DNA of 64,000 nt, from the NCBI GenBank assembly GCA_030490835.1, contig CM059972.1:34513452-34577451 (forward strand), written 5' to 3'. The notes beneath the pieces were generated by a model. That model was not told where the DNA came from. It searched no databases and saw only the letters and a program-made list of their open reading frames with translations. Within the stretch, counting starts at the first letter, position 1, and the number at the start of each line of letters is the position of its first letter. Made by a program: the position numbers and the translations under genes. Positions 1-11,188 of this stretch are shown here, one piece after another. Origin of the DNA: Annona cherimola (lineage: Eukaryota > Streptophyta > Magnoliopsida > Magnoliales > Annonaceae).

Positions 1-624
1 CACATTGAACCCAAAGATTTACCCACCAAATTGGTATAAAATGCCCACAAAATATATTATTAATTTGCAATTATCGCCCCAGCTTGCCCCGAATCCTAAA
101 ATGCCCTAACTGCGAGTTTCTTGTCTGATATCGATTCCCACCAACCTTACAATATGCTTAATAGGAGATTCCATTACCAACTTGAGAAAATGGAGCATCT
201 ACTTACCTTAATTGCATTTTCAAACAAATAGTAACCCTAGATTCAAAACTCTGGGATTTCGAACTCTCTTGATGTGAATCAACTATCTTTGAGACAAAGG
301 AAGATAAAGGGAGAGGGGTCACGCGCCCTTCCTTTAAGAAGACTCTTGTCAAGATGGGTCGGGCCCAATTAATAATTTTCCACTAACTTTTCCACTTATA
401 CAACTTAATTAATTAAAATTTTTTGCAAGGTTTAAGATAGTTATAGTGCCCCAAATGATGCATTAAGCATATGCTCTAAATTAATACTTAATAGATTATA
501 TCGTAACCAAGTGGAGCAGCCACGCAAGCATATCAATATACAACTTATACTCATAACTAATATGCTCTTGAATGATGTCCCATACAATCCAATATTCCTT
601 GATCATAATACATGAATACTGTTA
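1..624. other. AT-rich flank, no gene recognised
   Basis: I see no reading frame, RNA or repeat family here that I can name. The stretch lies outside the recognisable part of the Copia LTR that begins near 625, and may be an unrecognised LTR end or the old insertion target. Confidence 0.4.
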
Positions 625-1490
625 AGCGTAGTGATCTGGTTAATGCACCTACTCCACTCTCCAAGCCAACGCTTTGACTTGGGTTTTCACTAGTAAACTT
701 AGAGCCTCAAGTTACAGTGGCATGCTCTCAATCATCTTTTAGATTATACAAATGGCTTCAGTCGTGCATGAAGCTTTTCACAAATCACAATGAAAGCTTT
801 CTCCTTGAATTAGATAGCCTTTAATTCAAGGTAGAATAAACAAAAATGAAATAAATCTTACAACCAGTTGGACAGTACAGAAGCACAGAGATGAAGCTCT
901 AGTAGGATGGTCACGACGATCTTCAATATGCTGCTTCTGGCAGATAGACAGAGGATCACAAAGAACGCTTTGAGATAGATATGCACTTTTTAAAACGATT
1001 CTCTCTAAATTAAATTTCTAGTTGAAAGTCATTATCTATTTATAGCTTTGAACTTCGAAAACTACAAAGAGTGATTTTCTCTACCAAATCCGCAACTAAT
1101 CAGATTTTTCGTAATAACCTGTAACGACTTAACAAATTAAAACTACCAAGAAAGATTTTCTCCACTAAATTCACAACCAAATTGATTTTTTTTCAACATT
1201 ATGTAAAACTTAACAAACGAAAACAACTCATGATAACAAACTAACTTATTTGACACATTGTCATCCAATTATTTATCCATAAATCACTCTTAAAAACTAT
1301 CAAAGTTTCAATAAAAAACTATCAAAGTTTCAAACCAAAACTGTTGAAGTTTTATAGAAAAACCTCAACAAATTCACAACACAATTCCATGCGTACTTGT
1401 GTAAACATTCATCTCAAACTAAATATAATCAAACACAATTCAAGCATCAAATTCTTAACCTGTCTATCATCAAAAAACTACAACTCAACA
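625..1490 (-). repeat. 3' LTR of the outer SIRE-like Copia
   Basis: Read on the minus strand the LTR starts TGTTGAGTTG at 1490, directly after a polypurine tract. From about 1490 to 625 it aligns by eye with 47427-46540; for example both copies carry the block around 'ggttaatgcacct' and the block around 'caaccagtt'. Left of about 625 the match is lost, so the LTR end is either deleted or too diverged to place. Confidence 0.65.
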
Positions 1491-1504
1491 ATTTTCCCCC
1501 TTTT
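1491..1504 (-). other. Polypurine tract of the outer Copia
   Basis: On the minus strand this reads AAAAGGGGGAAAAT and abuts the TGTTGAG start of the LTR, as expected for the plus-strand primer of an LTR retrotransposon. It fixes the element's orientation. Confidence 0.7.
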
Positions 1505-1896
1505 GATGATGACAAATTAATGACATGTTAAGAATATAGTAAATTCTCCAATGAAAACTCTCCCTATTTTAATACTCCCAAACATTCATGTCTTTTCTCC
1601 CCCTTTGTCATTAACAAAAAACAACAAGGAAGAAATATCAAACAGTCTTATTGAAAAATCAAACTAAAATGCAAAACTTGAGAATAAATCTAACTAAATG
1701 CAACAATATGCATGATATCATGTTTAGGATAAAATTGAACCATATAAATGCCTGCCAATATTATTTGTTTACTAATAAAAAATAAAACTTTAAAATTTGA
1801 AGTTTGCCAAAACACCATCGAAGCCACTCTGCATGTCTATCATTGTATGGATTAGAATCATTTATATGAAACCGAAGCCTTAGTCATCATCAGAAT

Positions 1897-3924
1897 TCAA
1901 CAAATAAATATGAGATGATGAATAGTTGAAGGATTTCGATGATTAACCCTTAGTTTTGTTGGATTTGAAAGGTTTGAATCTTCAAAAATGAGGTGGACGT
2001 TGAAACTCATAAGACTCTTTTTCGAGAGGATGCGGTCTAGATGTTGGTTCAGGTGGCAACCCATAGCACAATGATGGTTGTTGTCAGAAATCTCTTTAAG
2101 AAGATCATTCAATTCAGATAATCCAGCAGTCAAATATATTCTGTCAATGTTATCTCTTAAATATCTCATAGTGGCACCCAACTGTCTGCTATCTTCACAC
2201 AAGTTGCCAATAGAAAATTCAAGTTTTTGCATCCTTATTGAAATTAGATTTCTCACTATTGGTGTAGCATTGGCAATAGTGGATGTAACAATTGTAATGC
2301 TTTTTTATGTATGAGAAAAAGAAGTGATAGTTTCATGCTTGAACTCTTAAAGATCATGAGTTAAATTATCTAGTCGAGTTTCAATAGTTCCCATTCTAGA
2401 ATTTAATTGTTAAAAATTTGATTCTAAAAAGGATTAGAGAGAAGAGAAATCAAAATTAACTGAATGTGGTTGAAGGGGTATACTTGTTGAAGATATAGGT
2501 GCAAACTTAGGTTTAGAAGAAGCAGTGCCATGTGAGCAGTTGGATTGATTGGTGAAGTGTGAGGCGAGTTTGATGGCTTTTGAGTAGAAAAATGTACTTC
2601 CACCATTACACTATCAAGGAAAGGCAGATGTGAGATTGGCTCATTTTCAAAATTAGCATCTCTAAGAGGACTACCTTGATGTCCATGATGTTCATCACTA
2701 CCCAAGTAATCATCCAGTCCATCTTATCTTTAACTAAGTCCATCATCCTGATCATCAATTTGAACAGAAACCCTCTGTTGTTTTAAAGAAGACTGATGAT
2801 CTATTACATAAAAATCTGAATTCATAACCCATTCACCATCACGAATACGAGTATAACACATATGCTTGAGTGTAGATTCATTTATCTCATTATAGCTTGT
2901 GGTTTGATGGGTGTTTTTCTTCTTAAATCAATGTTGAAATGCTGAAGTAGCCTTATTAAATACATAATATAGGGCAAACTTCCATGTGCTCTCCTTTTTT
3001 ATGACAAAATATAAGATAGCATCACACTAACACTGTTATAGGGCTTATTTTTTACAATTGCCTACATTAATTCCAAATCATCAAGTGTAACATTATCATT
3101 CCTCCCCCTCTAGGCAGAAAATAATGTATAACAACCAAATGTAGCAATTTATAATTCAGGTTGGAAAATTTCTTGTTTGTAAAATTGCATTGTTATTGAC
3201 TTAATGACTCATTCTGTGTAAAATAAGAAATAACATCCTCGAAATCAATGTCTTCATATGAATCAGTAGCAAGAATTGGAATAATATGAACCCAGCAAAC
3301 TCTTATTCTGTGAAACTAATTCCAATTCCTTTTAAGAAGAATGTGTAGGTAGTGCCCTCCAATGCTATGCTGAAATAAAAGTGTTCCACAAGATCCGAAG
3401 AGATATAAAAAACTTTCTTGACAAAATTCAAGAAGTCCATATTCTTTCAACCAATGCACAAATCCAAACATATCTTTGCCAAAAAAATTAAAAAACCACC
3501 TTTTTACCCTTGACAAATATTCAATGTGAAAATTTACCCACAAAATTATCTTTATCAGACGGGTGGCGAAAGTTTGAAGCTTTGGATGGGGTAACACCAT
3601 TATCTGTAGAGGGTGACATTCAAGCATCTTGACGAGACTGATGTCTAGAACAATAATTACCTTGCTTGAAGCTTTACGAGGCAGCTGTGCGTGATGTAGC
3701 ACGGGTAGAAGAGTTTGCATTCTCATTAATGTGGATGCTGAAACTTTGACATCGAGAAGTGGATGGAGGATCAAAGGCTGTTGAATCTTCCTTCCGCTTT
3801 CCCTTTTCCTCATAAGAATTATTTTTCCCAATTGTTGCACCACCTTTCGAGCCATCACAGTGAATATGAAATGAAATGGAATGAATTTATGAGATGGATT
3901 TTTTTTGTGGATTGGAGCAAACAA
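1897..3924 (-). pseudogene. Degenerate third ORF between pol and 3' LTR of the SIRE-like Copia
   Basis: Short minus-strand frames at 3316-3924 (202 codons), 2424-2705 and 1897-2256 follow one another in the position where SIRE-type elements carry an extra ORF. The first contains a basic N-terminal stretch after a Met near 3855 (MARKVVQQLGK). A later segment is rich in aromatic residues. The last frame is helical and charged, with a coiled-coil look (LEFSIGNLCEDSRQL). I do not recognise a catalytic motif. Frames shift between pieces and stops intervene, so the ORF is dead. The gaps at 1505-1896 and 3925-4334 show nothing else. The identification rests on position and strand rather than on a clear domain. 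Confidence 0.4.
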
Positions 3925-4334
3925 TGGAGAGAGGGAAAGAGAGAGAAAAATAAAAAATTTGAAATTTGGTTGGTAGTTAGAAATTTGATTTTAAAAAATC
4001 AAATAGAAAATTTGAATTTCAAAATCAAATACATATTCTGAGGAATAAGAAGTGGCTAAGAGAGTTTAGGGCTATGTTTTTTTTATATCTATCAAAGAGA
4101 AAAGCATAGTTGGGAGACGTGGATTTATAGAGTAGAGAAGAAAAAATGTGAAGGAGAGAGAGTTCCTGCCATTCCAATGTAGGGGTAAAGTTACACAGTA
4201 CTTTTCCAATTCCAAGCTTTTAAGTTTACTCATGATGTGGCATTGCAGTTTTTTTTAATGAGACAGTGCGGGCTTTTAAGTTGCATAGCAACTTAAAAAT
4301 TATGTATCAATTGCAGCCGTGGATTTTGATGTGT

Positions 4335-5526
4335 TGTAGCAGCCACCGCGAGCGCTACGATAGGCTCAGATCGTTTTCCTCGCCTTGGAAGTCTGGGTTG
4401 TGCTGGATGGGTTTGAGGCGATTCCTCACTGCTTCTGGAACAACAACGTTGGCTCGGTTTTCCTGCATTCCCATCGAGTAAAACGTGTCAGGATTGATGA
4501 TCTTCAGATAGTTTGGCATATGAGTGTCCTCCTGTGGATTTGGCGACATGACGGTTAAGACGTGGCTTTTTATACACGGATCAAGTCACAAATTCAGCAG
4601 CATAACGGCAGCGTATCATGCTGGAATCTATATACCCGGGTGCGCCCGCCTCGCCAGAGCGTTAACTCAAACAAGCGCGTTAGTATTTACGCAAAATAAA
4701 GAAAATGGAGTCGCCACTGATCTTAAAAGGGAGATCAGTCCTTGTTTTTTAATGAATAAAGGCACCGGTCTTGCAGATTAGGGATCCCGATCTTCGAATT
4801 AAAATGGATATGGTAGAAATCCGTTAACCCGAAGCCGTTTACATTGGTATAAAAAGGGGAAATAAAATAAAAAATTCTGAAGAAGAGGGAGAGAGAGAGA
4901 GAGAGAGCTGGAGAGGAGAGGAGAAGCCAGGGTGCCATGGTTTTGCTGCAGACTATCGTCCTCCCCCTTGGGGATGCCTCCTCATGTGTGTTGGAAGAGA
5001 GAGCTTGGCTCCCCTTTTATAGATGTGGAGCGGGCCTTGTAGTCTTTGGGCCGTGGATGGGAGCCCGCGGTAGGTGGACTTGGATCTAGTTAAAGCCCGA
5101 TGCTCCAAGTGGGCCGTTGTTGAGGCCTGATGGACTGTTGTTTGAAGAGCCCGCTTTTATGGGCTAAGGCTGGATCTGGTGGGCTGCTGTTGTAGAGCCC
5201 GTTCTGTGTCTGGTGAGCTGGATCTAGTGAGCTGCACTGTAGAGCCCATTCTGTGTCTAGTGAGCTGGATCTAGTGGGCTGCACTGTAGAGCCCGGTTGG
5301 TGGTTGGTTGGAGCTTTGCTCCTGTGGGCCAAGGCTGGACAGGCCCGTCTGGTGGTGGGCTTGGCTTAAGATTTTCTTGAATTTCCTTGGCTTTGCTTTG
5401 GTTTGCTTTGAATGGGCCATTAGTTCCAGAGCCCGTTGGTGTTTGTTCTTGAGTTGCTTGTCATTGTTGGGCTTGGATCCCATTCCCATTTATCCATCTT
5501 TGTGCTTTAAGGGAGGGGTGTCTACA
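4335..5526 (-). repeat. 3' LTR of element D
   Basis: The LTR is 1192 bp. Its minus-strand ends are TGTAGACACC at 5526 and GCTGCTACA at 4335. It matches 37507-38543 plus 42520-42675. It contains a GA microsatellite near 4890-4910, a roughly 47-bp block repeated about three times at 5170-5310 (cores 'agctggatct' and 'tagagccc'), and a TATA box. The polypurine tract lies immediately upstream. Confidence 0.85.
5021..5033 (-). promoter_or_regulatory. TATA box of D 3' LTR
   Basis: The minus strand reads TCTATAAAAGGGG. The same box is conserved in the D 5' LTR at 38187-38199, which supports it as the LTR promoter. Confidence 0.55.
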
Positions 5527-5540
5527 GCTGCCCTCCTTTG
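5527..5540 (-). other. Polypurine tract of element D
   Basis: The minus strand reads CAAAGGAGGGCAGC directly before the LTR start TGTAGA. A purine-rich tract is expected here and sets the element's strand. Confidence 0.55.
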
Positions 5541-7832
5541 CCAGAGGCATCTTGACGGTGAATGGTAAAGTGCCAGACACCACTTTTGGCATTGACCTGA
5601 GCAGTTTTCTGGTTGCTGGGTCATTCTGCAATTTTCATGAACTTGCGATGGTTTTTCTGCAAAATGCGAATCGGGGATGGTTCTTTTGTAAAAAGATTCC
5701 TGCAGGCCGACTTGTAAATCTGAAAACTTGCTAGGCTATGTTGCGCTTTTCATCAAGTGGGGGAGATTTTGTAAATTCTAGAGACTGTGGGGGATCGTCT
5801 GCAATTTTCTCCCACCTTTAGGGTTCGGTTGCGGGCCTCATCTTTTTCGATTTCCCTTATTTCCTTCGCCGTTGCCGCCACCGCCGTTCTTCTTCTTCTA
5901 TGCGTCGACCATTGCCGACCGCATCAAGGGGTCTATTCAGGGCGTCCTGCTCCATTTTTAGTCGTCGTTTTCGTTGCTTCCAGCCATCTTCCCCGTTTCC
6001 CGCTGTTGGAATTTTTGTCATCAAGAACCCGCATGGGGCGCATCGCTGCCGCCTTCGCCACTATCGCTGGTCGTCTTCTTCTCCGGCCGTGGTCACTGCT
6101 ATCTGGGATCACGTCCTGTCGTCTTCTACTTTTGTCGTGCCTTAGCCGTTCTCTTCCCCGATGATGGTTATTGTCGTCGCTGCCTATTGCTGCCATTGGG
6201 GGATTTGCTTGCTTCTGCCACTACTTGCTTCTCCATCTCTTATTTAGGGGTTTGTTCGAGTGGCAGCCATTGTCGCCGATTTTGGTTTGCCTTCGTCGTT
6301 GCTGTTGCCGGCCGTTTCCCTTGCTGCCTCAGCGGGGTTTCACGCGCGCTATCGTCTTGTGTCATTGCTGGCCATTTCCTCTCCTTTGCACCGCCTGCCC
6401 CTGCCGATCGTCTTCCCCGCTTCCGACCTTTCTTGCTGTTTCTAGCTGCCTTCTATCTTCCTCTTTTACATAGATCATCGGCTGTGTCTAGATCCGATTA
6501 GGGTACACTGCCGTGTCCCATCATCTTCCTCGTCAGCAGTTGCTGATTCGCCATGCTCGGGGTGCGTCGCCATTGTTAGCGTTGTCCCCCCGTTCCAGTC
6601 GTCGTCTCTTCTCCGGCTCCTCTCTCATCTGTTGGCATCGGTCCGAGCTGCCGTTTCTCCCCTTTTTTTTTGCTCGCTGGCTGCACCTGCTCAAGGCAGT
6701 GGCCCCTATTTCCAGTTGCTTTTTTCACCGTTTTCAACCATCCTTGCCATTCAGATTGCTACCATCGTGAGTCGTCCCCCTCCTTGCCAATGGCGAGAGC
6801 AGCGACGGCCTGAGTTAAAGGTATTTCCTTCTCCTTTTTTGTTGCTTGCGGATATCCTTGAATGCTAGCCGATTGGGGCCATTCCGAGGACCAGTTTTTG
6901 TTCCAGTTTGGTTGGGTCATAGAAAGTTGAGGCTTGCTGATGGAGTTTTGCAGTCCTAGGAAGTCAATGACGGGAAGCAAGGGGTTTTGCCTATCGGCGA
7001 TGAGATTGGGGAAAGCCGGGCGCTCATCACCACATTGTTCGTTCATGTCAGAAATTTCACAGTTAGGGCTCTTCATCCATTTCTTCTTCCACGACGGCCG
7101 GCTGGTAGGCGTCGTCGTCAGCGTTGGTGCCCGCGATAATGGAGGTCTTGGTAGTGTCTCAAAGAACACGCGAGGGGGGCTTGGGAGCATTTGGTCAGAC
7201 TGAAAAGTCCCTACTGTGTTCGTCAGTGCAGTCGGCGGTGCTGTTGTTTATCAAAGGCAGTGGGTACTGTTCTCCCTTTTTTTGTTCATTGTTACTGATC
7301 ATTCGTCGGTGATGGTTTTGGTCGGGTCAAAGGAGCATCGCCACTTGCTAGGATCGTCGGAGGGGCTCGTAGACGGCAAGTATTCTTTTCTTCTCTTCCT
7401 TTATCTCGTCTCGCTCCTTGTTGTTGGTTGTTTGTTGGTGACGATTCTTGGGTGTTCGTTGGTGCAAGGCGGATGTGTGATCGGAGCTGGGTGACTAAGC
7501 GCCTTGGCTCAGGCGACTCGGAGGATCGCCGACGCTGTTTGGGGAGAGTCTGACGGACATCCAAAAATTCATTTGCGAATGCCGCCTCTAGACCTAAAAA
7601 TTTTCCAGGTCTTTGAAACATACTGCGAGCAGCATCGGTCAGGCGGCTGGGAATTGCTTCTGATGACGTAAGGATCACTCGGGGAGTGGATTGAGCACTG
7701 TTTCTGATGGACTGGCCGACTTGTAACCGCATCTTGCCTTGTATTTTTTTCTTTTTCTTTTTTTCTTTTTCTTTTTTCCTTTTTTCTTTTTCTTCTTTTT
7801 TTAGAAACATATACATATATAAATACCTTTTT
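5541..7832 (-). other. Non-pol interior of element D, GC- and pyrimidine-rich on the plus strand
   Basis: Between gag and the 3' LTR an autonomous Tat element would carry about 3.5 kb of pol. Instead this stretch has no protease, RT, RNase H or integrase motif. From about 5800 to 7500 it is markedly richer in G+C than the surrounding AT-rich DNA, with runs such as 'gccgttgccgccaccgccg'. Overlapping open frames occur on both strands, but none shows a domain I know, and their serine-, arginine- and proline-rich translations look like composition artefacts. A pyrimidine tract lies at 7741-7800. It may be captured foreign sequence or non-coding filler. Confidence 0.5.
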
Positions 7833-8390
7833 TCATGCAACTTTGCCTCCCTGGTCCCAAACTTCATTTGATGTAGGATGTGACAAGATATAATTTCTTT
7901 TCTTTTTCTCCAAAATCGTTTGCCCCCATGCTTTGAGATGATATAAATGTATTTTCCTCCACATTTTGCCCTTCAGCCTTTGTTTGTAATTTTTCCTTTG
8001 TCGCTTGAATTTAATGCTTCCCTGGCATGTGGTTCTGGTAATCAGCTTCTTGTGTGTGTTATCTGTTGTGGCCACCCCACTTTTGTTGAGCATTGCCTTG
8101 AATAATTTTGAGATTGATGTTGCCCCCGGTGAAATATTATTTTCATTTGTTGTTGGCATTTTTCCTGCCAAGCTTGATGGAAAGACTGTCTGGTAGCCAT
8201 TTTGAAATATCCCTTGTGGATGTGTTGACAAAGATGTATCTGTGACGATGGGTTGATTGATGACGGTTGTGCGCCCTGCGCATTTTACGGCTTCCGGGGC
8301 TAACCTTGTTGGTTGTTCGACTTTGTCGACATTGCCTGTGTTGATGATGGTTTGTTGAGGCTTTTTAGATATCTCTGCTTGATTGTCCAT
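7833..8390 (-). CDS. Unrecognised 185-codon ORF downstream of gag in element D
   Basis: This is an open frame on the same strand as D's gag, beginning MDNQAEISKKPQQ. It is rich in Asn, Thr, Lys and Gln in the first half and strongly basic in the second. I see no zinc knuckle, protease triad, RT motif or membrane segment. It could be the decayed C-terminal part of gag or a fragment of an extra element ORF; chance openness cannot be excluded. The 457 bases between it and gag (8391-8847) show no further coding sign. Confidence 0.3.
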   Translation of the reverse strand: MDNQAEISKKPQQTIINTGNVDKVEQPTRLAPEAVKCAGRTTVINQPIVTDTSLSTHPQGIFQNGYQTVFPSSLAGKMPTTNENNISPGATSISKLFKAMLNKSGVATTDNTHKKLITRTTCQGSIKFKRQRKNYKQRLKGKMWRKIHLYHLKAWGQTILEKKKRNYILSHPTSNEVWDQGGKVA

Positions 8391-8847
8391 GTGAAGGATA
8401 AATTCATTTGTGACTTGTAGACGGTCTTTTCTATTTGGCTTCTCTTATGCAGGAATTTCTTGAAATTTGTGGTCTTTGGCTAGCGCTTCCTTTTCTGAGG
8501 CATTTGTCTGCTTTGTCGATAAGGTTAATATTTCACCTTCTATGACCAGGCATGGTTGTGTAGATGATGATGACAATGACTACTTTAGATGGATGCTAGC
8601 ATTAGAGGTGTAAGAAGTTTTGGAATTTTTTTCTGCATTTTTAGACGTGGGCATGTTGGTTGGTTGACTGGAATAAAGACATTTTCTGGGGACAAGTGAG
8701 GCAAAGTTGGTTAGCTTGCTATTTTGAGTGGAGTTCCCGGGTTTGTAGGAAAAATATTGGAGGGTTTTCTTTCCTCAACGAGTGGTTTATATAAAATAGG
8801 ATTTTCTTGCATAGGCTCGGCAAGTTTTTCCTAATAAAATGATAGGC

Positions 8848-9926
8848 TCAATGCATTTTCTTTGAAGGGTATAGGGTTGGCATTTCGGGCTCAACAGGAG
8901 CATTATGGGGTTGGACTTTTGTTATGAAAGTAGAAGGGTCAAAATTTTTGGCGTTACCCTTGACAAAATTGACTTCCGCATCGATGTTTACCACTTGAGG
9001 TGTCTGGCTTGCCTGTTCAAGATGAATAACATTCTCTTGTTGTGGCCATGGGGAAATCATTTCCTTCCTTAGGCCATCTTCAACTTGCTCCGCCACTTGC
9101 AATAGTTGTGTAAAGCTGGCAAAGGGATGTGAGATGAGGTTGCCCAAAATGCTAGGGTGAGCCGAATTAATGATGATGGAGATCTGCTCGTTCAAAGGTA
9201 AATGACTCTTTATTTTCGCTGCCAATGATCGCCATCTAGACACCTGAGAAGGTCTAGCCATCCTTTTGCTTTAAGACCTCTATGTCAGCCCTTTTAGGTG
9301 CAACATTTAGCATGTAGGAAAACCGATCTATGAAAGTTAGAGATAGATGCTCCCATGTTTTGATTTGCTTGCAGTCGAGCGACGTATACCATTCAAGGGC
9401 GTCTCCTCTCAAGCTATGTTGGAATAGCACGACCAAAATTTCCTTCCTTTTTTACCAGAGGGTATAAAATACTGCAAAAGGCCTTGATATGGGCATGCGG
9501 GCATGAGTTTCCTTCATAGAAAGGGAGGGTTGGTATTTTGAAATTTTCAGGTAGTTGTGTATTTGGAAATGGGCATAAGTCTTCAATTTTTACCAAATGA
9601 AGGTCCTCCCCTTGTTGTCGCTCAATTTTTTTTTGTAGCTCTTGGAGCTGGCTTTGAAACTGTATCTTGACCTCTTCTATTTGGCCTTGCACATTCATCA
9701 GGCTATGTGATCTTTGAGCTGGAATAGATTGTAAGCTTGAACTCGTTGTTTGATAATGTTGTGATGAAGAGGGTGACGCTTGATGTTGCTGCTTTGTTGT
9801 TGATTGACGTTGCTCTAGCATTTTGTAGAGCATGTCCTCCATCCGTTGCATTCGTTGCATTGTTTGATCCCATTTTTCAAATGAGAATGCAGTATTTTTC
9901 TTTGAAAGATGATTTGTCGGCTCCAT
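8848..9926 (-). pseudogene. gag of element D (Tat-like), frameshifted
   Basis: The coding sense runs through three overlapping frames: 9926-9414, 9436-9254 and 9261-8848. The first starts MEPTNHLSKK and has a Met- and Gln-rich, coiled-coil-like N-terminus followed by the start of the capsid fold (FKIPTLPFYEG, HIKAFCSILYPL). The second carries the diagnostic retrotransposon gag core (SLRGDALEWYTSL, KTWEHLSLTFIDRFSY). The third continues with SRWRSLAAKI and helices typical of Tat/Ogre gag proteins. This protein would form the particle shell. Frame changes near 9425 and 9258 stop translation of a full product. No zinc knuckle was found downstream. Confidence 0.8.
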
Positions 9927-10164
9927 GTGTGTAGCTTTGGCTTGAAGGCAACTATAACTTCGAGATATATTTTTTCTTTTTTTTTACTCTTTTTTAGCTT
10001 TTTTTTTCACTTTTTTTTTCTTTTTTTTCACTTTTTTTTCCTTTTCTTTTTTTTGGTAAGATGCCAAAGCAAAATTATAGAAAATATGATATGATGCCCC
10101 CCCTGAGTGGGAAAGTTGATTAATCATCTTTGGGCTTAAAGTTTTGTCGCTAGCTTACTACTGC

Positions 10165-10510
10165 TTCGCTGCAATGCTTCTGGACGTCACTGGACCAGGA
10201 AACTTCTCAAGTCTAGTCATAGTGCTCTTTTAAGCACCTGCCACGTCAGTGGTCTTGTTAGCGCCTTTTTAGCACCTTTTATGTCAGTGGTCTTGTCAGC
10301 GCAACACCTGTCACGTCAGTGGTTGACTTGCTGGACCAGGAAACTTTTCAGGTTCTGTCCGCACCTTTTCAGCACATGTCACGTTAGTGGTCTTGTCAGC
10401 ACCTTTTTGACCCCTCCAGCTTTTGATGCTCTTTTCAGTGTCTTTTCAGCACTTGTCACATCAGTGGTCTTGTCAGCGCTTTTTCTGCACCTGTCACGTC
10501 AGTGACTGAC
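10165..10510. repeat. Degenerate tandem repeats with a TGTCACGTCAGTGG core
   Basis: About six imperfect units of roughly 45-70 bp share the core 'cacctgtcacgtcagtgg' followed by 'cttgtcagcgc'. Units vary in length, and one carries an insert shared with 10190-10210 ('ctggaccaggaaact'). Confidence 0.65.
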
Positions 10511-10696
10511 TTGCTTTGTTTTCAAGCTATAGTGGAAAAACCTGAACAACTCCGAAAAAAAGGTTAGTAATTGTAAATAAATAATGGGAAGATTAGCCTT
10601 TGGATGGATGTTGAAAATTGGGGTCCTCTCTGCGTCTGTGTAGACTCTGTATGTTTTAAGTTTTACGCGTTAAAATGTTCAGGATTCACGGGTTCT

Positions 10697-10830
10697 ATCT
10701 GCCTGAAGCATTTCTGGAAAAAGTGACCAGTCCGCCTGAAACGTTACTGGAAAATGACCAGTTCGCTTGAAGCGTTTCTGGAAAAGTGACCAATTCGCTT
10801 GAGGCATTTCTGGAAGAAAGTGACTAGAAA
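10697..10830. repeat. Four tandem units of about 33 bp
   Basis: Four consecutive copies have the form 'cgcctgaagcatttctgga' followed by 'aaagtgaccagt', with a few substitutions each. They lie inside the leader of element D. Confidence 0.75.
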
Positions 10831-11183
10831 ACTTCCTTGGTTGCGGAAAAGGCATGATTTTTATGCCGAATTTTTTCTTAGTGTTAATTGATTTTTTATT
10901 TGCTGGAGGTCCTTCCTTTAGGTTCGTTTTATGTGCCTGGACAGTTACGAGTTAATACGCAATGGTTTACCCCCTTTACGAGCTCTCTCAAGTTCATGAA
11001 CTGGACCCCTTTTGACCTAAAAACATCTTAGGTTCAGGCGTCATTTGAGCATTTTCATTCCAGAAATAGGGAAATTTTGCAGCCAGGAGGAGGAAGAAGA
11101 CCCGAAACCTCACTGTCGAGGGAAGAAAATGCCTCAATCTTCAGATTTTTGCACCCTTGGTGCTCGATGCAAACTTGCAGAGC

Positions 11184-11188
11184 CGTCC
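11184..11188. other. Target site duplication GGACG (right-hand copy on the minus strand)
   Basis: The plus strand reads cgtcc immediately left of the LTR end TGTGGCGCC at 11189. The partner copy cgtcc is at 37485-37489, immediately right of the other end of element A-C. Confidence 0.85.

Larger units (their letters stand above)
9927..11183 (-). other. 5' leader of element D
   Basis: On the minus strand this lies between the PBS (now displaced to 37485-37504) and gag. It holds a long homopolymer-rich stretch at 9968-10055, two degenerate tandem arrays listed separately, and no gene. It ends at the GGACG target duplication. Confidence 0.6.

Noticed and set aside
5787..6770. Several plus- and minus-strand open frames of 60-175 codons as host genes
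   Set aside because: They overlap on both strands, lack any domain, and are explained by GC-rich pyrimidine-biased sequence inside element D.
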